Source of the DNA: Jaapia argillacea MUCL 33604
Lineage: Eukaryota; Basidiomycota; Agaricomycetes; Jaapiales; Jaapiaceae
NCBI GenBank assembly: GCA_000697665.1
Contig: KL197709.1
Location: 2,541,599-2,605,598, forward strand
DNA length: 64,000 nucleotides
Reading direction: 5' to 3'
The notes beneath the pieces are model-generated. The model was not told the origin of the DNA. It searched no databases and worked only from the letters and a program-made list of their open reading frames with translations. Position numbers and translations under genes: made by a program. This document shows positions 22,834 through 34,700 of this stretch, one piece after another. Position 1 is the first letter of the stretch; each line of letters opens with the position of its first letter.

Positions 22834-23930
22834 GGTGAGGATGGATCAATGGAGGATGTTGCAAGATGACTCGAACCGAAGAGATTCAAGTTCGTATCGT
22901 AATTGGACTTTTGGAATTTGGCGAGCTATAATCACAAACGAGATAAGATAAAAACTTAGACGTCGCTTATCGCCATCTCCAGAAAAAGTCGATCGTCAAT
23001 TTGACATGGACATTTGGCGAGCTGAAATCCTGTCCACCCCCATGGGCCATCGCACACGTTCCTCCACTTGAGAAAGGCTATCGCGAACGGCAACCCATCG
23101 ACCAGCTGACGGAGGGAGCACAAGGAAATCCAAGTATGCAATGAATCGTTAGCCAAAGCTGTCCGGAAATGAAACGACTCCGAAATGACCAGTCTTGGCA
23201 GTCTAAGAGCATATCGGAATGGAATTGCCAACTATCGCAAAGTATATCGCAGCAGAGGAAAATCTTATCCTTCGGGAGATGCAGTGCGAACTCCGAATGA
23301 ATTGAATGAACTATCGACGAGCTAACGTATCGTAAAATAACATATGGTATGGCAAGAGGAAAAGACAGATGGTAACTGAAAGAATATATGATACGGATAA
23401 GAAAAACAGAACAATCCAAGTACTGAATATGAATGTCGAGGGGTGATCGGAGTGCACTGGAGCAAAAAAAAAATCCAACGGAAGAAATGGAGGTGAAAGA
23501 CAAGACAGGGTGATAGGACACGAGGGAGACAGGGGTTTGAGAAGCGTCATAAATGCAATGCCGATGATAGTGCAATGATATTCTGGAAAGCAAGCATTGT
23601 TCGTGGTGGGATGGGGATCGACGGGACGCGAGGCATAGGAGGCATAATGTCATGATTGTGTCGATACACAGTGCATAGGGAGACGCAATGGACGCTGGTT
23701 CGGGAGGAGAGGTCGACCGAGCGGGAAGCGAGTTGTCGGGTGGGGTGGCGAAAAGGGGAAGCGAGTAATTGCGTCACCATCCTGTCCATCGAAGGTGGAT
23801 ATGAAATGTGATAAAGCAAGAATGTCAAAGCTTCGGAGCGATGAATCACCGAGATGAAGAAGCGGGAGGGGGTTGCGAGTAGGTAGTCGTAGGAAGCTTG
23901 AGGATGGGAAGGGAAAGGGAAAGGATGGTG
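22834..23930. other. 1.1-kb region without a recognised gene
   Basis: It lies between the SDR start and the stop of the Rab-like gene. Minus-strand open frames here have low-complexity hydrophobic composition and no homology I recognise. It should contain the SDR promoter and the 3' UTR of the Rab-like gene. It is longer than most gaps in the window. Confidence 0.45.
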
Positions 23931-25464
23931 TCATATCTGACAACAACTCCATGACGCAGACGTGCGTGCTTTTTGAAGCTCTCGTTGTTCCTCCTCCTCG
24001 GCTTGAGCGGCCCAGGTAGGTGTACTTGAGGAGAGAAAGACGCTGTCGCGCCTCTTGAGATCGTTTTCACGTTCGATGGTGTCTTTTCTTTCAATGATGG
24101 CTGAGATGAGCGTCTCAAAGAGCTGTTCGATGCCTGTGCAAAGAAAAGTTGTCAGAATACATTTACGATTGAGAACTATGCGCAATATTGTACGCACCAA
24201 AGTCATCCTTGGAAGAAACCTCGAATAATTCCATCCCCTGAGCCAATCCCCACTCTTCTTGATCCTCAGCATACATATCCTCTTCATCCTCATTGATACT
24301 GTTACTGCTGTTATCCGCCCCGTTATCATTCCAGACACCGGCTCTGATACCGAAGTGTGAACCGAATCGTGATGCGGGCGGAGGCGATTGTGAGTGCGAT
24401 TGTTGGATTCTCATGGCCCCACTACTTGTCGCCGCTGCCGAGTTAGCTCTCTGCAGTCCCTGATTCGAAGTGGTCCGTGCTCGAGGTAGGCCGTTGGGCG
24501 CGGCTGCACCATTGGTGTTACTACGTTTGAGAGCAGATGATCGAGAAACAGCAGGATCCATATAAGCTGGCTCTCGCGGAGGTGAGTGTTTGATGGGTGG
24601 CGTGTTTAAGGGAACGGAACGGGCGGATGTGAAGGAGGTAAAACGGGGTCGAATGTAGGAAAAGGTGGACGGTTGTGGTGGCGGAGGTGGTGGCGTTGGA
24701 GGTTTGGGTGGAGGAAACCAGTTATGTAGGGAGAGTCGAGCGAGATCGGATGTGACCTTCCGTTGTCGTTGTAGATCAGCTTTGGAGCCCACGATGTAGA
24801 TGATGAGGTCGGGGGCACAATTTTTCTTCAGTTCTAAGTAGGAGAGGAGACATGATGGTGGTCAGATTAGTCAATGGCAAGAGGGGGGGAGCGTGGGTCG
24901 GCTCCCGGAAGAATGATGGGAAAGGAGGATGGGTCGCTCACCTTCCAACCATCCTCTGACGTCTTCAAAACTTGCTGCATTGGTGATATCGTACAATAGA
25001 AGGGCAGCGTTTGCTCCACGGTAATACATGGGAGCCTATGGCAAAACGGTTATCAGCTTCCCAAGCCACATGAAGCTCCGACGACAACGACGACAAGCGA
25101 TCCCTGTCCCCTGGCGTCGGCAGCAGAAAGGTAAACGGAGGCTGTTACGCACCATACTACGAAACCTCTCTTGCCCCGCAGTATCCCACAATTGCAGTCT
25201 AACTTTGAGTCCATTTACATCGACCTTTTTCGTCACGAAGAAGGCGCCGGTCGTTGAGGTCGTGTTCTTAGGGTCAAATTTGCCCTGGGTATATCGATGG
25301 AGCAGGCTGGTCTTGCCAACACCTGAGCGCAGAGCATCAGCGAGCGGTCCCTCCGAGGTCGAGAGAAAATTCTCACCTGTGCTGCCCATTACCACAATCT
25401 TAGCGTCAATCCCTTGGTCATACCTGGACCTCTTGTAGGGGTCCATGCGTGGATATTCCGCCAT
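23931..25464 (-). CDS. Rab-family small GTPase with a large insertion
   Basis: Membrane-traffic GTPase. It starts [18 protein letters not shown] at 25464. The P-loop GSTGVGKTS is joined across an intron (about 25322-25376). Switch I is [19 protein letters not shown] and switch [17 protein letters not shown], then [20 protein letters not shown], closest in pattern to the Rab5/Rab21 group. The G4 motif reads VGSKADL, with Ser where NKxD has Asn. About 150 Pro/Ser-rich residues follow (near 24730-24240: [16 protein letters not shown], later [18 protein letters not shown]), then [10 protein letters not shown] and [20 protein letters not shown], which is the usual final Rab helix. It ends SCCQI, a di-cysteine prenylation site. 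It is much longer than a standard Rab of about 200 residues. Confidence 0.82.
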
Positions 25465-26000
25465 TCTAGTTAGCGAGGTCGACCGACCGCACACGAGAGA
25501 ACCGTTGAGTGATCCGTGACGGAGTGGCCGCTAGGGCGGGAAGAGAAAGGTATAAAAGAGAGACGGGATAGTGGTAAAGTTGGATAGAAATGGAACACTT
25601 GATCTGGACTCTTTTGGCGCAACGGCAAACAACTTGTCACGGCAGTCGCGGGGCTTCGAATATCGCGTCAGGGGCCGCTATCCCGGTTCTGATAAAAGCC
25701 TGATGCCCCCTTCCGCTTCATATCCAAAACTATCGGGGCCACGTTGGAAGACAGCCACAATGTGGATTCACAATCGTAGCTCCGTCCACATCGTTAATTT
25801 ACTCCACACAGTTGGAAATCCGTACACTGCCGTTACTCGGCCCACAGTCAAGGACAATGGTGGGCGACCAGAGGTGCACATAATTGGGCATGTTACTGGC
25901 ATAAGCCATATATTTTGAGGATTGCGCGAAATAACAGTCAACATGAGCCATAAGCACATCCACCCAGTCCTAGCACCCCTAAAACCTCCTATCCACTGCT
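25465..26000. other. Intergenic region, promoter of the Rab-like gene
   Basis: No gene is supported. A plus-strand open frame at 25571-25918 has no recognisable domain and unusual composition. Confidence 0.45.
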
Positions 26001-26806
26001 CTACTCCTGGGGCGCAGGGAACTCGAACACAACATCCTTCCCTGTCAGACGGCGGTACACTGAGGAGAAAGAGTCAAGTTTGTACTCCAATGCTGTCGAG
26101 TCCTTGGCGTCAAGGAAACTAGCAGAGCCATCAAACACCGAGAGACAACGGTTAGTAAATGATGACCGGCGGATGTAGATGGGGAGTAAACCCCAAATGA
26201 ACAATTATGAAACCGAACTAAGAACTCACACTTTCAAAAGTTTCGACCCATCGACGGCAACTCGCGTCCGCTTCCCAACGATCTCAGTGGGGAAAACGAG
26301 ATCTTCCAAGATCCTCTCGTGGACGTTTGTAAGGGTTCGGCTACGGGGCCTCTTTTGCACGACACGGGAGGTTCGGGTGGGTTTGCGCAGCATTCTGCGC
26401 TGGGCGACAAAGACAACATGACGGTCGGAGAATTTCTTCTCAAGCTCTCGAGTCAGCCTATGTGCGCAGAACACAGCAATGATCAGTAAACACATCCGTA
26501 GTCCCTCCCACTCCTGTCACACCACTGCCCAAGGCAGAGCCCAAATCGAATCAGGTTGACTCACCTTTGCTGAATCTTGTGGAAGGCCTTCAACTGGGGC
26601 ACGGGAACGAAGATGACGATGGCCTTCTTTCCGCCGCGGACATCGACTTCACGGGCGGCTGAGATCTGCAGAGGGCGGAGTTCGGTCTTTAATTCGGGGA
26701 CGTTGTTCTCGAGGTCAATCAAAGCCTGAGCGACGCTAGTCTCCGTCTCATCGGGGGCAGTGGTGGGGGCGTTGGCGGTACGGAGGATTTTGTGGTTAAC
26801 GGACAT
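26001..26806 (-). CDS. RPS7: 40S ribosomal protein eS7
   Basis: Structural protein of the small cytosolic ribosomal subunit. Three exons (26806-26565, 26457-26230, 26118-26001) total 588 nt and give 195 residues, the family length. Visible blocks are [78 protein letters not shown] and the ending [21 protein letters not shown] cag acceptor-like site about 20 bp upstream of the ATG (near 26827) suggests a 5' UTR intron, as is common in ribosomal protein genes; the donor is not identified. Confidence 0.96.
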
Positions 26807-28060
26807 CTTGAATGAAGGGGTAGGCCTGCAAAGGTCGCATAGACATCATCAGCATCCTGGTGTGGTTGGAAGCATCCATCGCATTCCCGTGGTTCAAAGG
26901 TTTATTTCGCATCGTGGATACGTCCACGACGGGCGTACGAACCTGGGGAAGACGATGAATGGGCAAAACTGGACTCACCGTGCTTGCTGTCGCCGTCGAT
27001 GTCCTCGTTGATGTCGATGGGGGTTGTCCTTGCAGCTTGTGTGTAAAAAATAATAATAGTAAAATAACCCATTTCGGGAAGTGTGTGACCGAGAATAGTC
27101 ACGGACATTTTGCTCTCACCCATTCCTTGAACCTTCGGCCATTGTACTTGGGTCTTGCGCCCATACCTGACTGCGTCTACCCTGCTCTTTACCCTGCTCA
27201 GCAACCCTTTGACTCGTCGACCAGAGCTCTAGCACTCCTCCCCCTTTCTCACTCGACACCTTGACTCAAGCCTCCCAAATCTCTCCTCGCAGACTCGCAG
27301 TCGCCGAGCAAGGCGGAGCTACCCACTCGTATCCAGATCCCATGTAGAGATACGCAGTCCCATGATGATGACTGGTCGCTATAACACGAGGTTCTGTTCG
27401 GGCTCCCCATTGTCCGGCCATTCTCTGGATCCCGAATATGTACCATTGCCAAGTTCGGGTTTCGACACCGCCCTTCTCCGATTCTATCGCTCATCATCAA
27501 ACGATGTTTGTCAGACGACTGCTCCTCGCCGACATTAACTTTCGTGCCGCAGTGCTCTGAGTGAGGAGTATCAGTTGGGCTCTGTTATCTGCGGAATGCA
27601 CAGAGCTGGTGACCCATGGCGCTATTGTGGACACAGTGCCCTTGGTGATCCGTGAATGTTGATGTACCTCCGTGCTTTCTCCGTCCCGATCTAGATACAG
27701 GTCGAGATCACCTATCCCTTTGACTTGACGACAGATTTCTCAGCCTACCCGGTGCCCACCCATTCGCCTGAGCTAGTGTATCGTGACCAGGTTGATTTGT
27801 TCACTTTTCTGAACCTTTTGGGGCTCATTGCTCCTTTTGTTTGTAAGGTTATGGCCGGAGTCCTGCGGGCGAGCTTGATGAGTGGAATTGCCACCCCTGC
27901 CATTCCAAAGGATAACGTTTCTATAACTTCCCGGATGAAAAACGATGCCCGGAGTTTGTCATACAAATGGCTTGGATCAAGTAGTTGTGAAGTTCGATTG
28001 CAGGAGATCACGAACGCCGATCCTTCAACATTGAATTTATATCTCCCGGCTTATTACACC
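26807..28060. other. 1.25-kb region without a confident gene
   Basis: The right-hand side of eS7 should hold its promoter and 5' leader. Open frames at 27249-27500 (-) and 27725-28069 (+) show no domain I recognise. The second is a moderately hydrophobic 114-residue frame and could be a short unknown protein, at low confidence. Confidence 0.4.
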
Positions 28061-29328
28061 TCAACGTGATACATCCCTAGTCCTCTTGAATTCCTCAATC
28101 CACTTCTTCTCTTCCTCCCCTTTAGGCACCACAACAAAGCTCAAACTCCCTTCAGTCAACTCCAACCCATCCCTCTCCCCATCCTTCCCCTTCGCACTCT
28201 CACAAACATCCCTCAACGTCATCTTTTTCCCCACCTTCAACAACCTCTTCTTCGACGTAATAGCATACACCACCAAACCACCCTCACTATACACATACTC
28301 GCCCTTCCTATCCCACTCGGGTGCAGGCGCATTTGGTGGGAACATGGTTTCGAGGTGAGCTGAGAATGGGGTCGTTTCGACGAACTGGGAGATTATGTCT
28401 GATGTGGCGTGTTGGGGGTAGAGGAAGAGGACGGGGAAGATTAGGGTGGTGTTTGTAGGGTCTTCTGGGTCGAAGTGGGGTGCGTAGGGGTTTGGTTCGG
28501 CGTTGGGGTTGTGGATGGGGATGAGATGTCTTGCCTAGAATTGTGGTCGATAGATGATACAAGGGATAGTCCGATGGGAACTCACATACCTGGAATGCTG
28601 TATTCAGCCGCTGTTTCTCCTCCCGAGCAATCCTGAGTCTTTCCTCCTTCTCCCTTAATTTCTTATCCTTCGATGCTTTTTTGCTCGCCGCCCTCTCCCG
28701 AAGAGATCGAACGGTTGTGTTGGCACCGTCAAACTCCAAACATCGATCACAACAATCGATGGCTTCCTCCTCCCGATCAAGAGCTAATAGAGTCAATGTT
28801 GACCTATATAAGGCTTTGGATGATTTTGGGTTGATGTTCAAGGCTTTTGAGCAGTCCCTTAAGACGGAACCATAATTCTCTTGCGCGGTTTAGATTTGGC
28901 TTCAATGAGAAAGATTGGTGAAGAAGACTCACGAAGTTCTAGATTACAAGCTGCACGATTGCAGTATAGAGCCTCGCACAATGCGGGTAGGGTAGGTTTT
29001 GCGTCTAAACCTTGGGTGTAGAACCCCAAGGCTTCACGGTATCGTTTCCCCTTGAAATAATCATTACCTTGGTCTTTGAAGTTCTCTGCCACCTCTTCAA
29101 ACGCAAAATGAAAGGTTCAGCAAATACGACTAGGAATCGGTGCCGTGCAGCTCACCCACCATCGGGGGGACCTTCGTGCACGAGACTTTGCAAAGCCTCG
29201 AGTGCAGGATCCGAGGACTCTTCGGTGGGGAGAGATTTCATGAAGAGGGGGACATTGTCGAATGCCTTCAGCCTTTCCTCGTAGGAGATGGCTTGGGGGC
29301 CGACAGTTGGTGTGTCTGTTCTCGCCAT
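28061..29328 (-). CDS. CNS1: Hsp90 co-chaperone Cns1/TTC4
   Basis: TPR co-chaperone that binds Hsp90 and Hsp70 and is essential in yeast, where it assists eEF2 folding. It starts MARTDTPTVGPQ at 29328 with YEERLKAFDNVPLFMKSLP, a Cns1/TTC4 N-terminal signature. Three TPR units follow: AENFKDQGNDYFKGKRYREA, CEALYCNRAACNLEL, and INPKSSKALYRSTLTLLALD. A charged helix comes next (RAASKKASKDKKLREKEERL). The C-terminal wheel domain has PYAPHFDPEDP, TLIFPVLFLYPQHATSD and KKMTLRDVCESAKG. It is divergent from the L-2-hydroxyglutarate dehydrogenase gene with 182 bp between starts. Confidence 0.93.
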
Positions 29329-29510
29329 GGTCAACGCGAGTCAGACGCTTGGGCGGAAGGGAGATCAAAAATGTTGGTGGCTGATAAGATAAGATGGCTC
29401 AACAGAATGAGTTGACGGCAAATGACGGCAATTCTCTCAGTACTAGTCCAACATGCTGCACCTCGGTCCTCGGTCTTCCTCTGCGTCCTGCTCACCTCGA
29501 CAACTGCACG

Positions 29511-31166
29511 ATGCAGGCTCGTAGAGGTCTAGCAGCCGCTCTCAACGGTAGCGGCAGGTTCAAATACAAGGTAAATAATCCAAGATGTTGTCTATCCACA
29601 AACCCTGATACTGTTTTCTTTCCCCCGAAGTCCCCAGAATCAGTCGTAGATTTCCTCGTCGTAGGAGGCGGTGAGTTACACTGCCGTTACACGCACACGA
29701 AAGCTAACGCTTTCTGCCAGGTGTTGTCGGCCTTGCCGTTGCACAGCGTTTATCCGAGCGATTCCCAAACAAGTCGACTTTTCTCGTCGAACGCCATTCA
29801 CGAGCGGGCGAGGAGACGAGGTACGTCCTCTCATCACAAGTTCGAGCTCAGACGCTGATACATAGACACGAATAGTTCTCGCAATTCCGAGGTTATCCAT
29901 GCCGGTCCGTTGTACACATATATAAAGGCAGCTGGTGTTTATCACCTTGACTCTATAGGCCTATACTACCCTCCCGACTCTCTCAAAACCCGCCTTTGTC
30001 TTCGCGGCCGCCAGATGATCTACGACCGTTGTCAAAAGTACAACATCCCCCATCGCAAAACCGGTAAACTAGTAGTCGCCGAGGACCATCAACGATCCTA
30101 CATCGAATCCCTCCACGCCAAAGCCCTCAAACTATCATGGCCTCCCCATTCTCCCTCACACAACCCTACCCATAACGTTCTACCCACAGAACTCATCAGC
30201 GGAGACAAAGTACACGAAATGGAACCGAATCTATCAAAGAATATCGTGGCGGCGTTGTGGAGTCCAGAAACTGGTATTGTTGATTCGCATGGGCTTATGG
30301 AGAGTCTGGAGAAGGATATCATGGAATCAGAAGGGGGCGCTCTGGTATACTCAACCAAAGTAGTCCGAGTCGACCCGTTCATTCCTTCCTCATCCTCCAA
30401 CCTGGAAGGAGGAAACCAAGGATGGGTCGTCCAAACTGTTACTGGTGACCCATCGGCTGCGTCAGAGGGCGAGAGCGACGTAATGTTAGCTCGAACGTTG
30501 ATCAACGCATCAGGTCTAGCCAGTCCTCTCATCCTCAACTCCCTACTCCCTCCAGAATCTCGCATCTCAATGTTCTACGGCCGTGGTTCTTACGCCTCAT
30601 ACAAAGGACCAGGTATCTCCGGCATCTCACACCTCATCTATCCATGCCCAGATACAGCCTCTGACAGGAAAAGCAAAGGCAACAGCGTAAATTTCCAATC
30701 ACTCGGCACACATCTCACACTCGACCTTCAAGGCAAACTTCGTTTCGGTCCCGACTTGGAGTGGATCTTCCCTCGCGAAGGGAAAGAGGAAGATGAATTG
30801 GAGATGGATTTTTGGCAAGGGCATTTGGTGCCGAGCGAGGAAAGGTTGAGGGAGATGTACGAAGCTGTGAAGAGTTATTTGCCGGGTGTTGAGTTTGATG
30901 GGTTCCAACCAGATTATTGTGGGGTTAGACCGAAACTTGTGGGTCCAGGTGGTGGGTTCCAGGATTTTGTTATTAGGGTTGATTATCCCGAGGACTTTGT
31001 GGATGGGAAGGGTTCAAAGGATGGTAGGCGAAGCGGTAAGGGTATGGGAGGACAAATGATCTCATTACTTGGGATTGAGAGTCCGGGTTTAACTTCCAGT
31101 TTGGGGATTGCAGAATGCGTGGTTGAGGATGTGTTGGATAAAACGAGTGCCGATGAAACCTCATGA
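29511..31166 (+). CDS. L2HGDH: L-2-hydroxyglutarate dehydrogenase, mitochondrial (FAD-dependent)
   Basis: Flavoprotein that oxidises L-2-hydroxyglutarate to 2-oxoglutarate, a metabolite-repair step. The start MQARRGLAAALNGSGRFKYK is Arg/Ala-rich and looks like a mitochondrial presequence. The FAD loop is split by an intron: DFLVVGG then GVVGLAVAQRLSERFP. Next are SSRNSEVIHAG, LYYPPDSLKTRLCLRGRQM, HRKTGKLVVAE, SPETGIVDSHGLMESLEKDI and INASGLASPLI. The C-terminal FAD-contact region is YCGVRPKL, GGFQDFVIRVD and LLGIESPGLTSSLGIAECV. Exon junctions are near 29572, 29670, 29820 and 29893-29957. Confidence 0.93.
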
Positions 31167-31233
31167 ATAGAGTTGTCCAATGGATAGGGAATGAATGTGC
31201 ACATAAGATTGTAGGATATACAGTACATCTGAA

Positions 31234-31895
31234 TCATGCGCCCCGATCAGTTACTTTCGGTTCCCATGCATTGATCTTTGGTGCGGCGGTGTTGTATGTC
31301 TTGAAAGCACCCCTTGTGCCCGTCAAATTCTCCACCCATGGCTACATACAATCCAAATCACCAATCACAACAAAAAACATTGGCGCAAGTTACGCACCGC
31401 TTTCCAAGGAGGCGACATGTTCTGCATCACTTTGTCCGCTGTGGGCGGCTCATTCCGAATATGTTGTAAGCAGGAATGCCATTCTGGTGGGACTTGAGTT
31501 GCGTTCAAGTCGTGCTACACGAAACGGGTGGGATGGTTGAGTAAACGGGGGCGGTAACAGTCATGGAAACAAGGTGAGAGGGGAGTACGCACTTGAGCAA
31601 AGTCAACCCATCTGTGACGACCTGACAACGGTCTAAGTAAGGTAAAACCATAGTTGAAGACAGAAGGGACGTACCTGGCAACTCATCCAAAGGGTTCAAA
31701 TTCTCAAAATACCGATTCCCAAATCTATCATTCCCCTCGTCAACCAACCAACCAAACCATGAAACAAGTGAAAGAAACGCACTGGTCCTGTCCAATAAGT
31801 CTACCGAATTTGGCATCACCGATGTAGTTGAGGTCATGCCACCATTGCTTGATGCCTGCCCGCTGAATATGGCGGAGTGTTCGTGCTAGCGACAT
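31234..31895 (-). CDS. NDUFA12: NADH:ubiquinone oxidoreductase subunit NDUFA12 (complex I)
   Basis: Accessory subunit of mitochondrial complex I. I choose the Met at 31895 (MSLARTLRHIQRAGIKQWW) because family members start at this point; the frame extends upstream to 32000 without adding homology. Blocks are HDLNYIGDAKFGRLIGQDQ, FGNRYFENLNPLDELPG, RHRWVDFAQ, then NATQVPPEWHSCLQHIRNEP. The final exon reads PWVENLTGTRGAFKTYNTAA and ends with the family's NAWEPK motif near 31260. Its stop lies 68 bp from the convergent L-2-hydroxyglutarate dehydrogenase stop. Confidence 0.9.
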
Positions 31896-32211
31896 CCCGG
31901 CTTGCGGTTGTTGTTTGCGATGTCTGGCGAGGGTGAGGGCGGAAAGGCTGTCACGGTGTGACAAAGTTTCTGGATTCCGGATTTGGACGAATGTTTTCAT
32001 TCAGAATCATCACCGCTGCTCAACGCTCAGCGCAGCGGGCAGACTGCCGTTGCCAATGTGTTCAGACACTCTCAATGAGACGATAAGGAAGCACAAGGCG
32101 ACAAGGCGAAAATCGAGAGCCAATAGAATTTTGGATCCTGCTACATAGCGAAGTGATACAGGATGGAGTACACGACAAGCAGCGGGCACGAAAACGAAGA
32201 CGACGCGACGA

Positions 32212-33010
32212 TTAGTAGAAGTAACCCAAAATCTTGCCTCCAACATTCTTACGCCTGGCCTCATCGTGATCCAAGATGCCAGATGACGTAGTCTATAGGG
32301 GCACAAGAAATGAGGACCCGCATTTCATGCAACTCGACCGAAAACGTACCAAGACAATGGTACCGAACCCACGAGCAGGGAGCAACAAGTTGACCCAAGA
32401 CTCAATCTGTGTAACTTGGATGTTGAAGCGGGGTGAGATGACACCGCACTTATTGAGGCGTCCGTTCAGTTGGATCACGATCTTGCCGGAACGATGATCG
32501 TCGACGATTTCGAATTCACCAATGTAGCCTATAAGGATCCTTCGTCAGTGCGCCTGGCTCAAACGAGTGATCACGAAGAAGCGAATGAATGTAGTCTCGT
32601 GAGTGAACACAAATCCACGAAGAATAAGTAGATGCGCTGTTTAAATAGAGACAAAAGTTTGATATTTCGGAATCTTAAAACGAAGGGCGGGTAGAAGCAA
32701 GACCCTCGTCGATCGTAGTTATAACTCCGAGTTTGATGGAAACTAACGTGACGGATGTAACTGCTACTCACCATGGCGTTGCATGACACTGAGGAACTTG
32801 ACAACGACCTTGGATGAGGGTCGGATGAGGACCTGACGCTTGCCACGGCGCTCAGCATTGACAATGTTGTTCTAAGATTCGGAGGCTGTTATGAGAGATT
32901 TCTTATGCTCTTGCAGAGGGACTCACGAGGCAGTCATTCTAGGACACACGTCAGCAGGCGAACGACTTTATAATACAGATACTACGCACCAAGACGGATA
33001 CGCGGACCAT
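32212..33010 (-). CDS. RPS22: 40S ribosomal protein uS8 (Rps22/S15a)
   Basis: Small-subunit ribosomal protein. Exons 33010-32990 (MVRVSVL), 32938-32927 (NDCL, 12 nt), 32871-32772, 32528-32350 and 32292-32212 total 393 nt, giving exactly 130 residues, the universal eukaryotic length. Blocks are [67 protein letters not shown], and the end [20 protein letters not shown]. The 12-nt exon is required for this match. It is divergent from eS17. Confidence 0.97.
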
Positions 33011-33415
33011 TTTGACTCGGAGAGAAACGTGTGGAGGTCGAAGGTAGACTAGGACGGAGGGGAAACACGAGTAAGCACCTGAGCCGATCTGAGTGTCGCG
33101 CTACGGAAAGCGCGATTCAAGATGGCTTGTTGAACGACCATGACGGGTAAGCACAGCAGCTTTCCGCAGGTCGGATGCCAGAAGGAAAGCTCATTCACCT
33201 GTTGAGGGAGACCTTGGCGGCGGAGGGGGACTTGAGGACAGCGACGAGGCGAACAATTCGACTTCATGAACTTTGAAAGACTTTTTGGGAGAAACTGTAC
33301 AGTTGGTTCAGCCACTTCGGCAGTTACCGGTCTTTGACAAGACTTCCCTATTGGTACAGCCTACTCGATACACATCAAGCACATCGCGCTCCTCGACGTC
33401 AACGACTTTATCAAT
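33011..33415. promoter_or_regulatory. Bidirectional promoter between uS8 and eS17
   Basis: The starts of two 40S ribosomal protein genes face away from each other across 405 bp. Both 5' leaders and the shared regulatory sequence must lie here. I do not identify specific factor sites. Confidence 0.7.
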
Positions 33416-34152
33416 ATGGTCAGTCAGGCTTGTTGCCAGGATGTTATAAGGCCTGCGTGTTGATCTTGTCGAAAACAGGGCCGCGTTCGTACCAAGACCA
33501 CCAAGAGGGCTTCCCGAGTGCTCATTGAGAAGTAGTGAGTTTCTGTTTATTCCTCAAGGGCAATGGCGTAGAGAGCTCGAGGAGAGAGGCATGGGTGAAT
33601 TGGATCGGGAATTTGTGCTCAAACACTGCGATTTAGCTACCCCCGCCTCACCCTCGATTTCCACACCAACAAGCGTATCATTGATGAAGTCGTGCGTAAC
33701 CACATCCTTCCCCATTTCCTTCTTCCATTCATCAACGTATGCTGGAATAGGCCGTCATCCCTTCAAAACGCCTGCGCAACAAGGTCGCTGGTTTCACCAC
33801 TCATTTGATGAAGCGTATCCAGCGCGGACCCGTCCGTGGTATTTCCTTCAAGCTCCAAGAAGAGGAGCGTGAGCGAAAGGATCAATATGTTCCCGAAGTA
33901 TCTGCTCTCGACAGCCAAGGTGCTCCTCTGGAGGTCGACCCCGATACCAAGGTTTGTCCACAGCCCTGGAGCGCTCATTGATCAAGCCGCTGATGATTAA
34001 CATTACCGTGCCATACAATCTAGGAACTCCTCCACTCCCTGAACTTCGATTCCATCAACGTCAGCATTGTGAACGTTGCGTTGAACACTGCCCCCGAGCG
34101 TGCTCCCCGGCAGAAGCGACCTGTCCCTGGTGCTGGTCCTGGCAGATCGTAA
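33416..34152 (+). CDS. RPS17: 40S ribosomal protein eS17
   Basis: Small-subunit ribosomal protein. The first coding exon is the ATG alone (33416-33418). Exons 33479-33534, 33637-33691, 33751-33951 and 34024-34152 follow, totalling 444 nt and 147 residues. The protein begins [20 protein letters not shown], then [60 protein letters not shown] and EVDPDTKELL. The C-terminus is [16 protein letters not shown] followed by a short Gly/Arg end. Confidence 0.96.
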
Positions 34153-34700
34153 GGAGGTGATTGGTTGTTTGTTGGTGCTACGGTACTAGTGTGTCTATGA
34201 TCATGCTATGAACTGCTCTACCGCTTGTAAAACTCGCAGGGTTTTTACTAGCCCTCTATGCGCATCATCTCTGCTTGCGTTCACATGCATTCTAATGGCG
34301 TTGATCTGCGCCTACTATTATCTAAGTCGCCCATGACCACAGAACCAATAATGATTCAAGCAGGTAAGCCGTACAATGTGTGAGATAAGGATAAGAGTGG
34401 TTGTGGTTCCTACGAATCCAACAAAACGTACACGCACCGCTCTAGGAATGCGAACAAGGGCACGCTATTACTACAATTACTGGGCACAATTGGGGTGCAG
34501 GTGAAAAGGGGGAATAGGACAGAGGGATAGAGAAACAGGGGAGATGAGTGGAAACTGTGTCACAAATCAAGACGAGAGAAAGATGGGAGAGATCGAATAG
34601 AAACACAAGAGAGAGAAGGAAAAAAAAAATAAGATAGAAAGAAAAGTTCAAATGACGCCCGAGATCTGTCATACAGAGGTCCGCCCCAGTAACAAACACC
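34153..34700. other. Convergent 3' intergenic region
   Basis: It lies between the eS17 and Bem1 stops. It is purine-rich on the plus strand near 34500-34640 and shows no supported gene. Confidence 0.5.

Noticed and set aside
25605-25690. tRNA-like A box (tggcgcaacgg) and B-box-like ttcgaat
   Set aside because: The flanking arms do not pair as a T stem or acceptor stem, so no cloverleaf forms.
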